DNA from: Leucobacter muris
GTDB taxonomy: Bacteria; Actinomycetota; Actinomycetes; Actinomycetales; Microbacteriaceae
Assembly (NCBI RefSeq): GCF_004028235.1
Contig: NZ_CP035037.1
Coordinates: 1,798,001 to 1,862,000 of the forward strand
Direction: 5' to 3'
Length of the DNA: 64,000 nt
Each line of letters starts with the position of its first letter. Position 1 is the stretch's first letter. Positions 19,078-27,542 of this stretch are shown in pieces. The notes under the pieces were generated by a model. It saw only the letters and a program-made list of their open reading frames with translations. It was not told the origin of the DNA and made no database searches. Made by a program: the position numbers and the translations under genes.

Positions 19078-19129
19078 GAGCGGGTGCGCAGGGGTCTCTC
19101 CATTCCCCGGCGCACCCGCTCTTTCTTTT
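19078..19129 (+). terminator. Rho-independent terminator after the PfpI gene
   Basis: Perfect 12-bp inverted repeat: GAGCGGGTGCGC (19078-19089) and GCGCACCCGCTC (19110-19121), followed by TTTCTTTTG. The T-rich tail is on the plus strand, so it ends the PfpI transcript; the convergent fabG-like gene stops just downstream at 19140. Confidence 0.85.
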
Positions 19130-19139
19130 GGGTGCGGGC

Positions 19140-19937
19140 TCAGCTTCGGGGGCCGCCCGCCACGTACAGCACCTGCCCCGAGACGAAGCCGCTGGCCTCG
19201 TCGGTGAAGAACGCCACCGCGTTCGCGATGTCCTCGGGGGCGCCCACCCGCCGCACCGGCACCGCGGCCGCCTCGCGCTCGACGAGCTCGTCGAAGCCGA
19301 CGCCCAGCCGCTCGGCGACGGAGCGGGTCATGTCGGTGACCGTGAATCCGGGCGCGACCGCGTTGGCGGTGACGCCGAAGCGGCCGAGTTCGAGCGCGAG
19401 GGTCTTCGTGAACCCCTGGATCCCCGCCTTCGCCGCCGAGTAGTTCGCCTGCCCGGCGTTGCCGAGCGCCGACGTGCTCGAGAGGTTCACGATCCTGCCC
19501 CAGCCGTGCCGCACCATGTACTGCTGCGCCTCGCGGCTCATGAGGAAGGCGCCGCGCAGGTGCACGTTCATGATGGTGTCCCAGCTCTCGACGGGCATCT
19601 TGAACAGCAGGTCGTCGCGCAGCACGCCCGCGTTGTTGACGAGGATCAGCGGCGGCCCGAGGCGCTCGGCGGCCCGGGCTACACCCTCGCGCACACTCGT
19701 CTCGTCGCTCACGTCGACGGCGAAGGCCTCGGCTGCGGTCTCGGCCGAGAGCCCGGCGGTGCCTGACCCGGCTTCCTGCGCGGCCTCGCGGATGAGCCGC
19801 GCGGTCTCGGCCGCCCCGTCGAGGTCGAGGTCGAACAGGGCGAGGCGCTCACCGCGCCGGGCGAGCTCGAGGGCGATCGCCCGCCCCAGCCCGCGGGCGG
19901 CGCCCGTCACGATCGCCGAACGCCGTGGTGTGTGCAT
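19140..19937 (-). CDS. 3-oxoacyl-ACP reductase-like SDR (FabG family)
   Basis: 265 residues. TGAARGLGRAIALELA (cofactor loop), VNNAGVLRDDLLFKM, catalytic Ser in NLSSTSALG, YSAAK, and the closing ASGFVSGQVLYVAGGPRS all match FabG-type SDRs. Asp after beta-2 (LALFDLDLDG) suggests NAD preference. An insertion of about 20 residues rich in Ala/Gly/Thr follows helix C. No fatty acid synthesis genes adjoin, so it is likely an accessory reductase, for example in beta-oxidation or polyhydroxyalkanoate-type metabolism. GAGGGAG precedes ATG 19937. Confidence 0.9.
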   Translation of the reverse strand: MHTPRRSAIVTGAARGLGRAIALELARRGERLALFDLDLDGAAETARLIREAAQEAGSGTAGLSAETAAEAFAVDVSDETSVREGVARAAERLGPPLILVNNAGVLRDDLLFKMPVESWDTIMNVHLRGAFLMSREAQQYMVRHGWGRIVNLSSTSALGNAGQANYSAAKAGIQGFTKTLALELGRFGVTANAVAPGFTVTDMTRSVAERLGVGFDELVEREAAAVPVRRVGAPEDIANAVAFFTDEASGFVSGQVLYVAGGPRS

Positions 19938-20086
19938 GCTCGGCTCCCTCGCCCGTTCTGCTTCCTCCCGTTCAGGCTACCCTGTTCCCCCGCCCCGCCG
20001 TCTCTGACACGCCCCGCCCTGCCCCGGACCCCTGCCTGCTCCCTCGCCCCATGCCCGGCTGCTCCTGCGCCGGGCGTGCGGGCCCT

Positions 20087-20142
20087 CGAGAGGCGGATTT
20101 CGCAGCTCGCGCGCCCGCGCGACATGCGAAATCCGCCTCTCG
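20087..20142. repeat. Intergenic palindromic element, copy A
   Basis: Perfect 18-bp inverted repeat: cgagaggcggatttcgca (20087-20104) and its reverse complement (20125-20142), separated by 20 bases. The same element with a few base changes recurs at 50802-50857, so it is an interspersed REP-like family and not simply a terminator; neither side has a T tract. It lies in the 358-base gap between the fabG-like and selO genes, which otherwise holds only a tandem repeat. Confidence 0.9.
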
Positions 20143-20170
20143 GCGCACCGCGGGTCACGGGGAGGCGCGC

Positions 20171-20265
20171 TCGGGTCGAGCCCGGGCGCTCGGGTCGGGC
20201 CCGGGCGGTCGGGACGGGCGCGGGCGGTCGGGACGGGCGCGGGCGGTCGGGACGGGCGCGACGGA
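20171..20265. repeat. 19-bp tandem repeat, about five units
   Basis: Units follow the pattern tcgggacgggcgcgggcgg. The units starting at 20209 and 20228 are identical; the flanking units (20171, 20190, 20247) diverge at their ends. Extremely GC-rich, no coding frame supported. It sits just downstream (on the minus strand) of the selO stop, in the same gap as palindrome copy A. Confidence 0.9.
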
Positions 20266-20295
20266 TCCGGGCGGTCGGGAGGGGTCGGCGCAGGC

Positions 20296-21840
20296 CTACG
20301 TGCCGCAGTAGGTGACGTGCGGGCGGCCCGGAGGGCCCGGTTGAGCGTACCGTTCGAGACCCTGACGCGGCTCGAACGGGCGCGCGACCGCGTCGAGGAT
20401 CGCCTCGAACGGCGCGAGGTCGCCCTCGGTGGCCGCGACGAGCGCTTCGTCGACGAGGTGGTTGCGCGCGATGTAGACGGGGTTCGTCGCGTCCATCGCG
20501 GTCGGATCGGGGCCGAGCGCGAGCCACCGCTCCAGCCACGGGCCGGGGCTTCGCTCCCCGAGCAGCTCGGCGTACCCGGTGGCCGCGACCCCGCGCGCGG
20601 TCTCGGCGAGCGCCCGGAACGCGCGCGTGTAGTCGATCCGGCCCTCGTGCAGCTCGTGCAGCAGCTCTGCGGCGAGCGCGGCCACGGTCTCTTCGTCGGC
20701 CGTCGGGTCGGCTCCGCGGGCGTCGCCGAGCCCGAGCTTGGCCCGCATGCCCGCGGTCCACGCGGCGTCGTAGGCGCCCCCGAAGCCCTGCAGCGCGCCG
20801 ACGGCCTGCCGTTCGGCCTCGGCTGGGTCGTCGGAGAGCAGCGGCAGCAGGGTCTCGGCGAAGCGGGTGAGGTTCCACCCGGCGACGGCGGGCTGCGCGC
20901 CGTAGGCGTAGCGGCCGCGGTGGTCGATGGAACTGAACACCGTGGCGGGGTCGTAGGCGTCCATGAAGGCGCACGGCCCGTAGTCGATGGTCTCGCCCGA
21001 GATCGTCATGTTGTCGGTGTTCATGACGCCGTGCACGAAGCCGACGAGCATCCACGAGGCGACGAGCCTCGCCTGCACGTCGATCACCGCTTCGAGCAGC
21101 CCGAGGTAGGGCGTCTCGCCGGCCGCGAGCTCCGGGAAGTGCCGCTCGATGGCGAAGTCGGCGAGGCGGCGGAGCAGCTCGGGGTCGCCGAGCGAGCGCG
21201 CGTACTGGAACGTGCCGACGCGCAGGTGGCTGCTCGCGACGCGTGCGAGCACGGCGCCCGGCAGCACGTCGAGCGCTTCGTCGCGCACCACGCGTCGGCC
21301 GGTCGCGACGACGGCGAGGGCCCGGGTGGTGGGGATGCCGAGCGCGTGCATGGCCTCCCCCATCAGGTACTCGCGCAGCATGGGACCGACGGCGGCGAAT
21401 CCGTCGGCTCCTCTCGCGAAGGGGGTGCGGCCGGATCCCTTCAGGTGCAGGTCCCGCACCCGTCCCCGGGTGTCGGCGATCTCGCCGAGCAGCAGCGCGC
21501 GGCCGTCGCCGAGTCTGGGCGAGTAGGCGCCGAACTGGTGCCCGGCGTAGACCTGCGCGACGGGCCGGCTGCCCTCGGCGGGGTCGTTGCCGATCAGCCA
21601 GCGCGCACCGGGTTCGTCGCGCAGCCGCTCGGGGTCGAGCCCCAGCTCTCGTGCGAGGCTCTCGTTGAGGGCGAGGATCGCGGGGCGCTCGGGCCGCATC
21701 GCGTTCCAGGGCAGCGCCCGTTCGGGCAGACGCTCGGCGAAGGCGGCGCCGAGGGGCGGGGCGAACGGCCGAGCAGCCGCGGGCGCCCGCACTCCGCCGG
21801 GCTCCGCTGGGCGGTCTTCGGGCTGGGCTTCGATGCGCAT
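20296..21840 (-). CDS. selO: Protein adenylyltransferase SelO (YdiU/UPF0061 family)
   Basis: Pseudokinase-fold enzyme that transfers AMP to Ser/Thr/Tyr of proteins, linked to redox homeostasis. 514 residues. Typical stretches: [58 protein letters not shown] (metal-binding loop), [13 protein letters not shown] and [11 protein letters not shown]. The protein has exactly two cysteines, Cys290 in [10 protein letters not shown] and Cys512 in the terminal VTYCGT; in E. coli SelO a disulfide between a central and a C-terminal Cys controls activity, and Cys512 replaces the selenocysteine of eukaryotic homologues. Stands alone between repeat DNA and the divergent TIGR01777 gene. Confidence 0.95.
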   Translation of the reverse strand: MRIEAQPEDRPAEPGGVRAPAAARPFAPPLGAAFAERLPERALPWNAMRPERPAILALNESLARELGLDPERLRDEPGARWLIGNDPAEGSRPVAQVYAGHQFGAYSPRLGDGRALLLGEIADTRGRVRDLHLKGSGRTPFARGADGFAAVGPMLREYLMGEAMHALGIPTTRALAVVATGRRVVRDEALDVLPGAVLARVASSHLRVGTFQYARSLGDPELLRRLADFAIERHFPELAAGETPYLGLLEAVIDVQARLVASWMLVGFVHGVMNTDNMTISGETIDYGPCAFMDAYDPATVFSSIDHRGRYAYGAQPAVAGWNLTRFAETLLPLLSDDPAEAERQAVGALQGFGGAYDAAWTAGMRAKLGLGDARGADPTADEETVAALAAELLHELHEGRIDYTRAFRALAETARGVAATGYAELLGERSPGPWLERWLALGPDPTAMDATNPVYIARNHLVDEALVAATEGDLAPFEAILDAVARPFEPRQGLERYAQPGPPGRPHVTYCGT

Positions 21841-22037
21841 GCCCCGAGGCTACGCCCGCTTCCTCACCGCGCACTCAGGGTGGCGGCGTGGACGTTCCGC
21901 GCGACGAAGCCCGTCTCTCATGAGCCTCGTGCTCCTGGTGGTACCCGGCGGCGCACCCTAGGATCGGGAGCACGAACGCGGCAGCGACTCGCACATGGTG
22001 TGCCGGGCCGCCGCCGTGGCAGCAGAGGGGGCGGCTC

Positions 22038-22934
22038 ATGAGCGGGCACGTGGTGATCGCGGGCGGATCCGGTCTGATCGGCGGGGCGCTCACCTGGCTG
22101 CTGCAGGCGGAGGGGCGCCGGGTCACGCATCTGGTGCGGCGCCCGCCCCGCGGCCCGCACGAGGTCGAGTGGCTCACCGACGGCGGCGCGCTCGACCCCG
22201 CAGTGCTCGACGGCGCCGACGCGGTGGTCTGCCTCAACGGGGCGAGCATCGGCCGCCTGCCTTGGACGGCTCCCTACCGCCGCACTCTCCGGGAGTCACG
22301 GTTGATCCCGACCCGCACGCTCGCGACGGCTCTGCGCCGTCTCGGTTCCGGCGCCCCGGCGTTCCTCTGCGCCTCGGCGGTGGGGTACTACGGCGATCGC
22401 CCCGGCGAGACCCTCGATGAGGCGAGCGCGGCGGGCGAGACCTTCCTCGCCGAGCTGTGCGCGGCGTGGGAGCGGGAGGCCCTCGCCGCGGGACCCGAAA
22501 CCCGCGTCGTGCTGCTGCGCACCGCTCCCCTGCTGCACGCCGAGGGCGTGCTGAAGCCGCTGCTCGCCCTCACACGACTGGGGCTGAGCGGTCCCCTGGG
22601 CGCCGGCACGCAGCTGTGGCCCTGGATCTCGCTCGACGACGAGGTGCGGGCGATCCGCCACCTCATCGCCGCCGACGTCGAGGGCCCCGCGAATCTCTGC
22701 GGGCCGATCCCGGCCTCGGCGAACGACATCGGGCGGGAGCTCGCCCGGCAGATGCGCCGCCCCTTCCTGCTGCCCGCGCCCCCGTGGGCGCTGCGGCTCG
22801 GGCTGGGCCGCGACGCCGCCGACTCGCTGCTGCTCGCGGACGCCCGCGTGCTGCCCACCGTGCTCGAGGGAACGGGCTTCGAATTCGAGCACCCCACCGT
22901 GGAACGGGCCATCGCGTCGGCGCTCGCCGACTGA
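22038..22934 (+). CDS. TIGR01777-family NAD-dependent epimerase/dehydratase-like protein
   Basis: 298 residues. VVIAGGSGLIGGALTWLL is the extended-SDR cofactor motif; LNGASIG, CASAVGYYGDRPGETLDE and ENL-like LCGPIPASANDIGRELARQ complete the family pattern (SDR39U1/YfcH). The C-terminal DUF1731-like part includes ADARVLPTVLEGTGFEFEHPT. Function is unknown. ATG 22038 is preceded by AGAGGGGGCGG. Divergent from selO. Confidence 0.92.
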   Translation: MSGHVVIAGGSGLIGGALTWLLQAEGRRVTHLVRRPPRGPHEVEWLTDGGALDPAVLDGADAVVCLNGASIGRLPWTAPYRRTLRESRLIPTRTLATALRRLGSGAPAFLCASAVGYYGDRPGETLDEASAAGETFLAELCAAWEREALAAGPETRVVLLRTAPLLHAEGVLKPLLALTRLGLSGPLGAGTQLWPWISLDDEVRAIRHLIAADVEGPANLCGPIPASANDIGRELARQMRRPFLLPAPPWALRLGLGRDAADSLLLADARVLPTVLEGTGFEFEHPTVERAIASALAD

Positions 22935-23016
22935 GCGCCGATCCCGAGCGAGACACGGCCCGGGCCTCGGCCCCGCCTGGGATACACTGCCAAACGGTTC
23001 GACGGAGGGGGCTGAC

Positions 23017-24114
23017 ATGGCACGGCAGCGAGCGAAGCGCGCGGTTCGGCAGAGCGCGCGGGGAGCGACCGCGGCGGCCCCCGTCGCGGCTCCGACCCTC
23101 ACCCGCCGCATCGTCGACGGCCGCCCGCAGCAGCTCGCCGCCGACGTGCCGCCCGCCGAGTCGCTCGCCTTCACGCGGGCCGATCCGTCGCACATGGCGT
23201 TGACCGTGATGGCCACGCCCGACCCCGAGGGCATCGCCGAACTGGCCTCGGCGTGGCAGCTGCACCCGCTGCTGGTCGAGGATCTGCTGCACGCCGGGCA
23301 GCGACCCAAGCTCGAGCGCTACGGCGACGTGCTGTTCCTCGTGCTGCGATCGGCCCGCTACATCGACGAGAGCGAGGAGGTGGAGTTCAGCGAGTTCCAC
23401 CTGCTCGTGCGCCCCCGCGCGCTCGTGATCGTCTGCCAGGACGGTCGCCTCATCGACGGCACCGAGGTCGCCGCCGGCATCGACGCGTCGCAGAACGCCA
23501 CGCTCGGCAGCGGCGCGCTGCTGCTCGGGAACGAGCAGCTGCTGCGCCTCGGCCCCGAGGGGATGGTCTATCAGCTGCTCGACGCGACCGTCGACGGCTA
23601 CTTTCCCGTGCTCGACGGCGTGCAGACCGACAAGGAGCAGATCGAGCGGCAGGTGTTCAGCGGCGACGCGGCGGCCGCCGAGCGCATCTACCACCTCAGC
23701 CAGGAGGTGATCGACGTGCTGCACGCGACCGCCGCCCTCACGCGGGTGCTGCACAAGCTGCAGCAGGGTGCCGACAAGTACGCGATCCCCGACGCCCTGC
23801 AGGCCTACCTGCAGGACGTCTCCGATCACCTCACGCGCGTGGTGACCGAGACCACCGAGCTGCGCGACGCGCTCTCGCAGATCCTCAACGTGAACGCCAC
23901 GCTCGTGGCGCAGCGCCAGAACGAGGACATGAAGAAGATCTCGGGCTGGGCCGCGATCCTCTTCGCCCCCACGCTCATCGCAGCGGTCTACGGCATGAAC
24001 TTCGACCTGATGCCCGAACTGCACTGGGCGGCGGGGTATCCGCTCGCCGTGGGCGGGATGGTCGGGTTCGCGGCACTGCTGTACGTGATCTTCAAGCTGA
24101 AGAAGTGGATGTAG
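23017..24114 (+). CDS. corA: CorA-family magnesium/cobalt transporter
   Basis: 365 residues, cytoplasmic membrane. The N-terminal ~290 residues are the cytoplasmic funnel domain (LLVEDLLHAGQRPKLERY, FSEFHLLVRPRALVIVCQ), with a long stalk helix (QEVIDVLHATAALTRVL), then two transmembrane helices joined by the hallmark YGMNFDLMPEL. The first ~25 residues are very basic (MARQRAKRAVRQSARG). The start has GGAGGGGG upstream, and a TACACT hexamer 30 bases earlier could be the -10. Convergent with the ABC importer operon. Confidence 0.95.
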   Translation: MARQRAKRAVRQSARGATAAAPVAAPTLTRRIVDGRPQQLAADVPPAESLAFTRADPSHMALTVMATPDPEGIAELASAWQLHPLLVEDLLHAGQRPKLERYGDVLFLVLRSARYIDESEEVEFSEFHLLVRPRALVIVCQDGRLIDGTEVAAGIDASQNATLGSGALLLGNEQLLRLGPEGMVYQLLDATVDGYFPVLDGVQTDKEQIERQVFSGDAAAAERIYHLSQEVIDVLHATAALTRVLHKLQQGADKYAIPDALQAYLQDVSDHLTRVVTETTELRDALSQILNVNATLVAQRQNEDMKKISGWAAILFAPTLIAAVYGMNFDLMPELHWAAGYPLAVGGMVGFAALLYVIFKLKKWM

Positions 24115-24138
24115 CGGGCGGATCGCCGATCCGCCCGC
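24114..24138. terminator. Hairpin between convergent corA and ABC permease genes
   Basis: Perfect 11-bp inverted repeat GCGGGCGGATC (24114-24124) and GATCCGCCCGC (24128-24138) with a 3-base loop, filling the gap between two convergent stop codons. No T tract on either strand, so it may act as a bidirectional but weak terminator. Confidence 0.55.
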
Positions 24139-24143
24139 GCCCG

Positions 24144-25934
24144 TCACACCGCTGCGGCGGGGGTCGACACCTCCGCGTCCTCGCGCTCGGTGGGCCTCGG
24201 CGCCGCGGCTGAGCGCGTGCGGCGCGTGCGGCGCAGCCCGGCGAGCGCCACCGCGAACACCGAGGTGAGGATCAGCGCGATCGCCGGTGCGACCGTGGTC
24301 CACGGGGCGCGCTCGACGTAGTCGATGCCCTCCGAGAGCAGCAGGCCCCACTCGGGCAGCGGCGGCTGCGCGCCGAGGCCGAGGAAACCGAGGGCGGCGA
24401 GGGCGAGGGCGACGCCCGGCAGCCGCAGCATGCCGTGGCGCAGCAGCGGCAGCACGGCGGCGGGCAGCACGTGGCGCAGCCAGATCTCGAGGCTCGTCAC
24501 CCCGGCGAGCGGCAACCACCTGATGTGCGGCAGGGCCAGCGCCTCGTCGATGAGCGCCGCCGCGTGCGTGGTGAGCGGCGGCCAGGTCACCCAGAGCACC
24601 GCGAGCGCGGCTCCCCCGACCGAGGGGCCGAGCAGCGCGGCGATGATGACGCCCGCGAGGATCGGGGGCGTCGCGTTGGCGATCTCCGCGGGCCCGCGTG
24701 CGACCTCGCCGAGCACGGCGAGCAGCAGGCCCACCACGATCGCGAGCAGCACGATCAGGAACGCCGGGGTGAGGGTGCCGATCGTGCCGTGGGCGACGCG
24801 CGCGAGCAGGTCGCGCCCGCTGGCGTCGGCGCCGAAGGGCAGCTCGAGGCTGGGCGGAGCGAGGCGGGCGTGCGCGATCGTGTAGGGGTCGCGCGGCAGC
24901 CCGAAGGCCAGGATGGCGAGCAGCAGGCCCGCCGCGATCGCCGCCGTCCAGCGGGCCGCATGGCCTTCGCCGCGCGCCTCGGGCGGTGGCGGCAGCGATC
25001 CGGCGGGCAGCGGTCCGCCGCGCAGCAGGCGCCTCGCGAGCGAGGCCAGCACCCCGACGAGCACGGCCGCCAGCGCCATGAGCAGCACACCGGCCTGCAG
25101 CGCCGGCAGATCCTGCGCGTTCGCCGAGCCGAGCAGGTAGCGGCCGAGGCCCGGGATCGCGAAGACCTGTTCGACGGCCACGGCACCGCCGAGCAGGCCG
25201 ATGAACACGAGCCCCAGCTGGTCGACGACGGCCGCCGCCGCGCGCCGCAGCACCCCGGCCAGAATCACCCGAGCCGGTGCGCCTGCGAGTCGCCAGACGT
25301 TCACCCAGCGCTCCTCGGCGACGCCCGAGACGGCGTCGGAGAGCAGGCGGCCGAGGAGGCCGCCTGCCGGGATGCCGAGTGAGAGGGACGGCAGGACCGC
25401 GGTGTCGAGGCCCGTCCAGCCGTAGGGCGGCAGCCACTGCAGCTGCACCGCCACCACCACCAGCAGCGCACTCGCCAGCAGGAACTCGGGGAGCGCCGTC
25501 AGAGCCACCCCGAGGGGCCCGGAGCCCCGCTGCGGCTGATCCCGCAGCACCCGGAGGGCGGCGGGCGCGACGAGGGCGGCCGCGACGACGAGCGCCACGA
25601 CGGTGGCGAACAGGGTGAGCGTCGCCGAGGCGCCGAGGGCGTGCCACACGCCGGGCCCGATCTCGCCGCCGCTCACCCACGAGGTGCCGAGGTCTCCGCG
25701 CAGCACACCCGACCACCAGCGCAGGCTCGTGGCGAGCGGCCCGCCGTCGAGCCCGAGCTCCTGGCGGATGGCGGCGAGCGCTTCGGGGGTGGGTTCGAGC
25801 TCGGCGTAGCGGGCTCGCAGCACGGCGGCCGCGGGGTCGAGCCGCGACAACCAGGGCAGTGCCCCGGCGACGAGCAGCAGCACGACCCCGCTGAGCACGC
25901 GCGAGACGAGCCCGAGCGCACTACTGTGCCGCAC
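24144..25934 (-). CDS. Fused nickel/peptide-type ABC permease (OppB-OppC or CntB-CntC in one chain)
   Basis: 596 residues, double the normal permease. The N-terminal half (about 1-310) is an OppB/NikB-type permease with a first helix, ELGLDGGPLATSLRWWSGVLRGDLGTSW and FAIPGLGRYLLGSANAQDLPALQA. A Pro/Gly-rich linker (LLRGGPLPAGSLPPPPEARGEG) leads to a NikC/OppC-type half with LELPFGADASGRDLLARVAHGT, and ALAALGFLGLGAQPPLPEWGLLL near the end. GTG 25934 has a strong AAGGAGG site. The operon partners are the lipoprotein and two ATPases upstream; with them one complete importer is formed. Because the operon starts at a Zur operator, zinc-metallophore import is favoured over peptide import. Confidence 0.88.
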   Translation of the reverse strand: MRHSSALGLVSRVLSGVVLLLVAGALPWLSRLDPAAAVLRARYAELEPTPEALAAIRQELGLDGGPLATSLRWWSGVLRGDLGTSWVSGGEIGPGVWHALGASATLTLFATVVALVVAAALVAPAALRVLRDQPQRGSGPLGVALTALPEFLLASALLVVVAVQLQWLPPYGWTGLDTAVLPSLSLGIPAGGLLGRLLSDAVSGVAEERWVNVWRLAGAPARVILAGVLRRAAAAVVDQLGLVFIGLLGGAVAVEQVFAIPGLGRYLLGSANAQDLPALQAGVLLMALAAVLVGVLASLARRLLRGGPLPAGSLPPPPEARGEGHAARWTAAIAAGLLLAILAFGLPRDPYTIAHARLAPPSLELPFGADASGRDLLARVAHGTIGTLTPAFLIVLLAIVVGLLLAVLGEVARGPAEIANATPPILAGVIIAALLGPSVGGAALAVLWVTWPPLTTHAAALIDEALALPHIRWLPLAGVTSLEIWLRHVLPAAVLPLLRHGMLRLPGVALALAALGFLGLGAQPPLPEWGLLLSEGIDYVERAPWTTVAPAIALILTSVFAVALAGLRRTRRTRSAAAPRPTEREDAEVSTPAAAV

Positions 25935-25963
25935 GGTCGCCCTCCTTTCGCACCCTGGTCGGA

Positions 25964-27505
25964 CTACTCGGCATCGAGGTGGGTGTCGGCGGTGATGAGG
26001 ATGCGCTCGCGCGGGTCGCGGGCGGCCTCGTGCACGCGCGACGACTCTCCCTGGATCACCCGCTCGTGCAGCAGCGGGATCGCGGCGTCGGTGCCGAGCA
26101 CGCTCGCCTCGGCGAGCATGATGGCGCGCTGACGCTCCTCCCCGGCCTCGGTCTCGGAGGCGATGCGGATCGCCTCGTCGACCTCGGGCGCGCAGAGCTG
26201 GGAGATCGAGAAGCCGCCGTCGCAGGTGAAGTCGGAGGCGAGGTAGGCGACGGGGTCGCCGGAGTCGAGCACGGTGGCCCGGGAGAGGATGAACGCGTCG
26301 AAGGCGCCGTCGAGGGCGTCGGCCTCGATGTACTGGTACTCGCGCACGTCCTGCTGCACGTCGAAGCCGACCGCTTCGAGCTGCTGCTCGAGCATCACGG
26401 CGACCTCGGGCAGCTCGGCCCGGTCGGTGAAGGTCCCCAGCGTGATCTTCACGCCGTCGACCCGGGCGGCCTCGGCTCGGCCGTCGAGCCGTTCGCGGTA
26501 GCCGGCGTCGTCGCGCAGGTCGGCGGCGTACGGCAGCGCGGGGCCGAGCAGGCCCGACGCGACGTCGGCGCGACCCTCGTACACCGAGTCTACGATGGCT
26601 GCGCGGTCGATGGCCTCGCGCGCGGCGGCTCGCACGGCGGGGTCGGCGAAGGGACCGCTCTCGGTGTTCAGGTACAGCGTGTTGGTGCGCGGCATCGGCA
26701 CCTCGGTGATGAGATCCTGGTCGACCGACGCCGCCTGGCCGGCGGGGATCGCCTCGACGACGTCGGCCTCGCCGGTGCGCAGGGCCGCCGACCGTGCCGT
26801 GCCGTCGGGCACGAACGTCACGTCGATGCCGCTCGCGAGGGCGGGGTCGCCCCAGTAGTCCTCGTAGCGGTCGAGGGTCGCGCCCGAGACGCCGTCGACG
26901 TCGACGATCTCGAACGGCCCGGTGCCGGTGCCCACGGGGTTCACCCCGTTCTCGGTGTAGGCGGCGTCGTCGAAGATCGCGAGCTGGGGACTCGACAGGC
27001 GGTGCGGCAGCAGCGGGTCGGGTTCGGCCGTCTCGATGGTGACGCCGTGCTCGCCCTCGGCGCTCACGGTCAGCTCGACGCCGTCGAGGATGCGCGGCAC
27101 GGGGGTCGCGTCGATCGCGTGCTGCAGGGAGTTGACCACGGAGGCCGGGGTGAGCGCCTGGCCGTTGTGGAACGTCACCCCGTCGCGGATCGTGAACCGC
27201 CACGTCAGCTCGCCGTCGCGCTCCCACTCGGAGGCGAGGCCGGGCAGGGCTTCGCCGAGCTCGTCGAGCACGACGAGCGTCTCGGAGGCCGACCAGCGGG
27301 AGAGCTTGAACGCATCGTCGCTGAGGGGGCTGAGGCCGGAGCGCGGCGGCTGCATGTGGGCGACCGAGATGCGGTCGTCGGTGCCGCGGTGGCCGCCTGC
27401 GGCGCCGGAGAAGCAGCCGGAGAGCGCGAGCAGCCCCGCGAGCGGGATCGCGGCCAGCGCCAGAGCGCGGGATCGGGGCCGGGGTCGGGGTCGGGAGACG
27501 GTCAT
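25964..27505 (-). CDS. Extracellular solute-binding lipoprotein, family 5 (nickel/peptide/metallophore type)
   Basis: 513 residues. Lipoprotein signal: basic MTVSRPRPRPRSR, hydrophobic core, lipobox LLALSGC (Cys31). SBP family 5 signatures: ERDGELTWRFTIRDGVTFHNG, NPVGTGTGPFEIV, RYEDYWGDP, and AREAIDRAAIVDSVYEG. It would deliver its ligand to the downstream fused permease; the stop is 29 bases before the permease start. Family 5 proteins bind oligopeptides, nickel chelates or opine metallophores such as staphylopine; the ligand cannot be read from sequence, but zinc-linked control suggests a metal chelate. Confidence 0.9.
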   Translation of the reverse strand: MTVSRPRPRPRSRALALAAIPLAGLLALSGCFSGAAGGHRGTDDRISVAHMQPPRSGLSPLSDDAFKLSRWSASETLVVLDELGEALPGLASEWERDGELTWRFTIRDGVTFHNGQALTPASVVNSLQHAIDATPVPRILDGVELTVSAEGEHGVTIETAEPDPLLPHRLSSPQLAIFDDAAYTENGVNPVGTGTGPFEIVDVDGVSGATLDRYEDYWGDPALASGIDVTFVPDGTARSAALRTGEADVVEAIPAGQAASVDQDLITEVPMPRTNTLYLNTESGPFADPAVRAAAREAIDRAAIVDSVYEGRADVASGLLGPALPYAADLRDDAGYRERLDGRAEAARVDGVKITLGTFTDRAELPEVAVMLEQQLEAVGFDVQQDVREYQYIEADALDGAFDAFILSRATVLDSGDPVAYLASDFTCDGGFSISQLCAPEVDEAIRIASETEAGEERQRAIMLAEASVLGTDAAIPLLHERVIQGESSRVHEAARDPRERILITADTHLDAE

Positions 27506-27542
27506 CGAGGGTCCTGTCCGTTGGGGTCGTGTACGTGGGCGG

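Noticed and set aside
22663-25716. A 1017-codon open frame on the minus strand
   Set aside because: Antisense shadow across corA and out-of-frame over the permease gene; no recognisable domains, biased composition.
24144-27227. A 1027-codon open frame on the minus strand covering permease and part of the lipoprotein gene
   Set aside because: Its N-terminal ~430 codons are Arg/Gly/Ala-rich shadow of the lipoprotein gene; only the part from GTG 25934 has protein-family sense.
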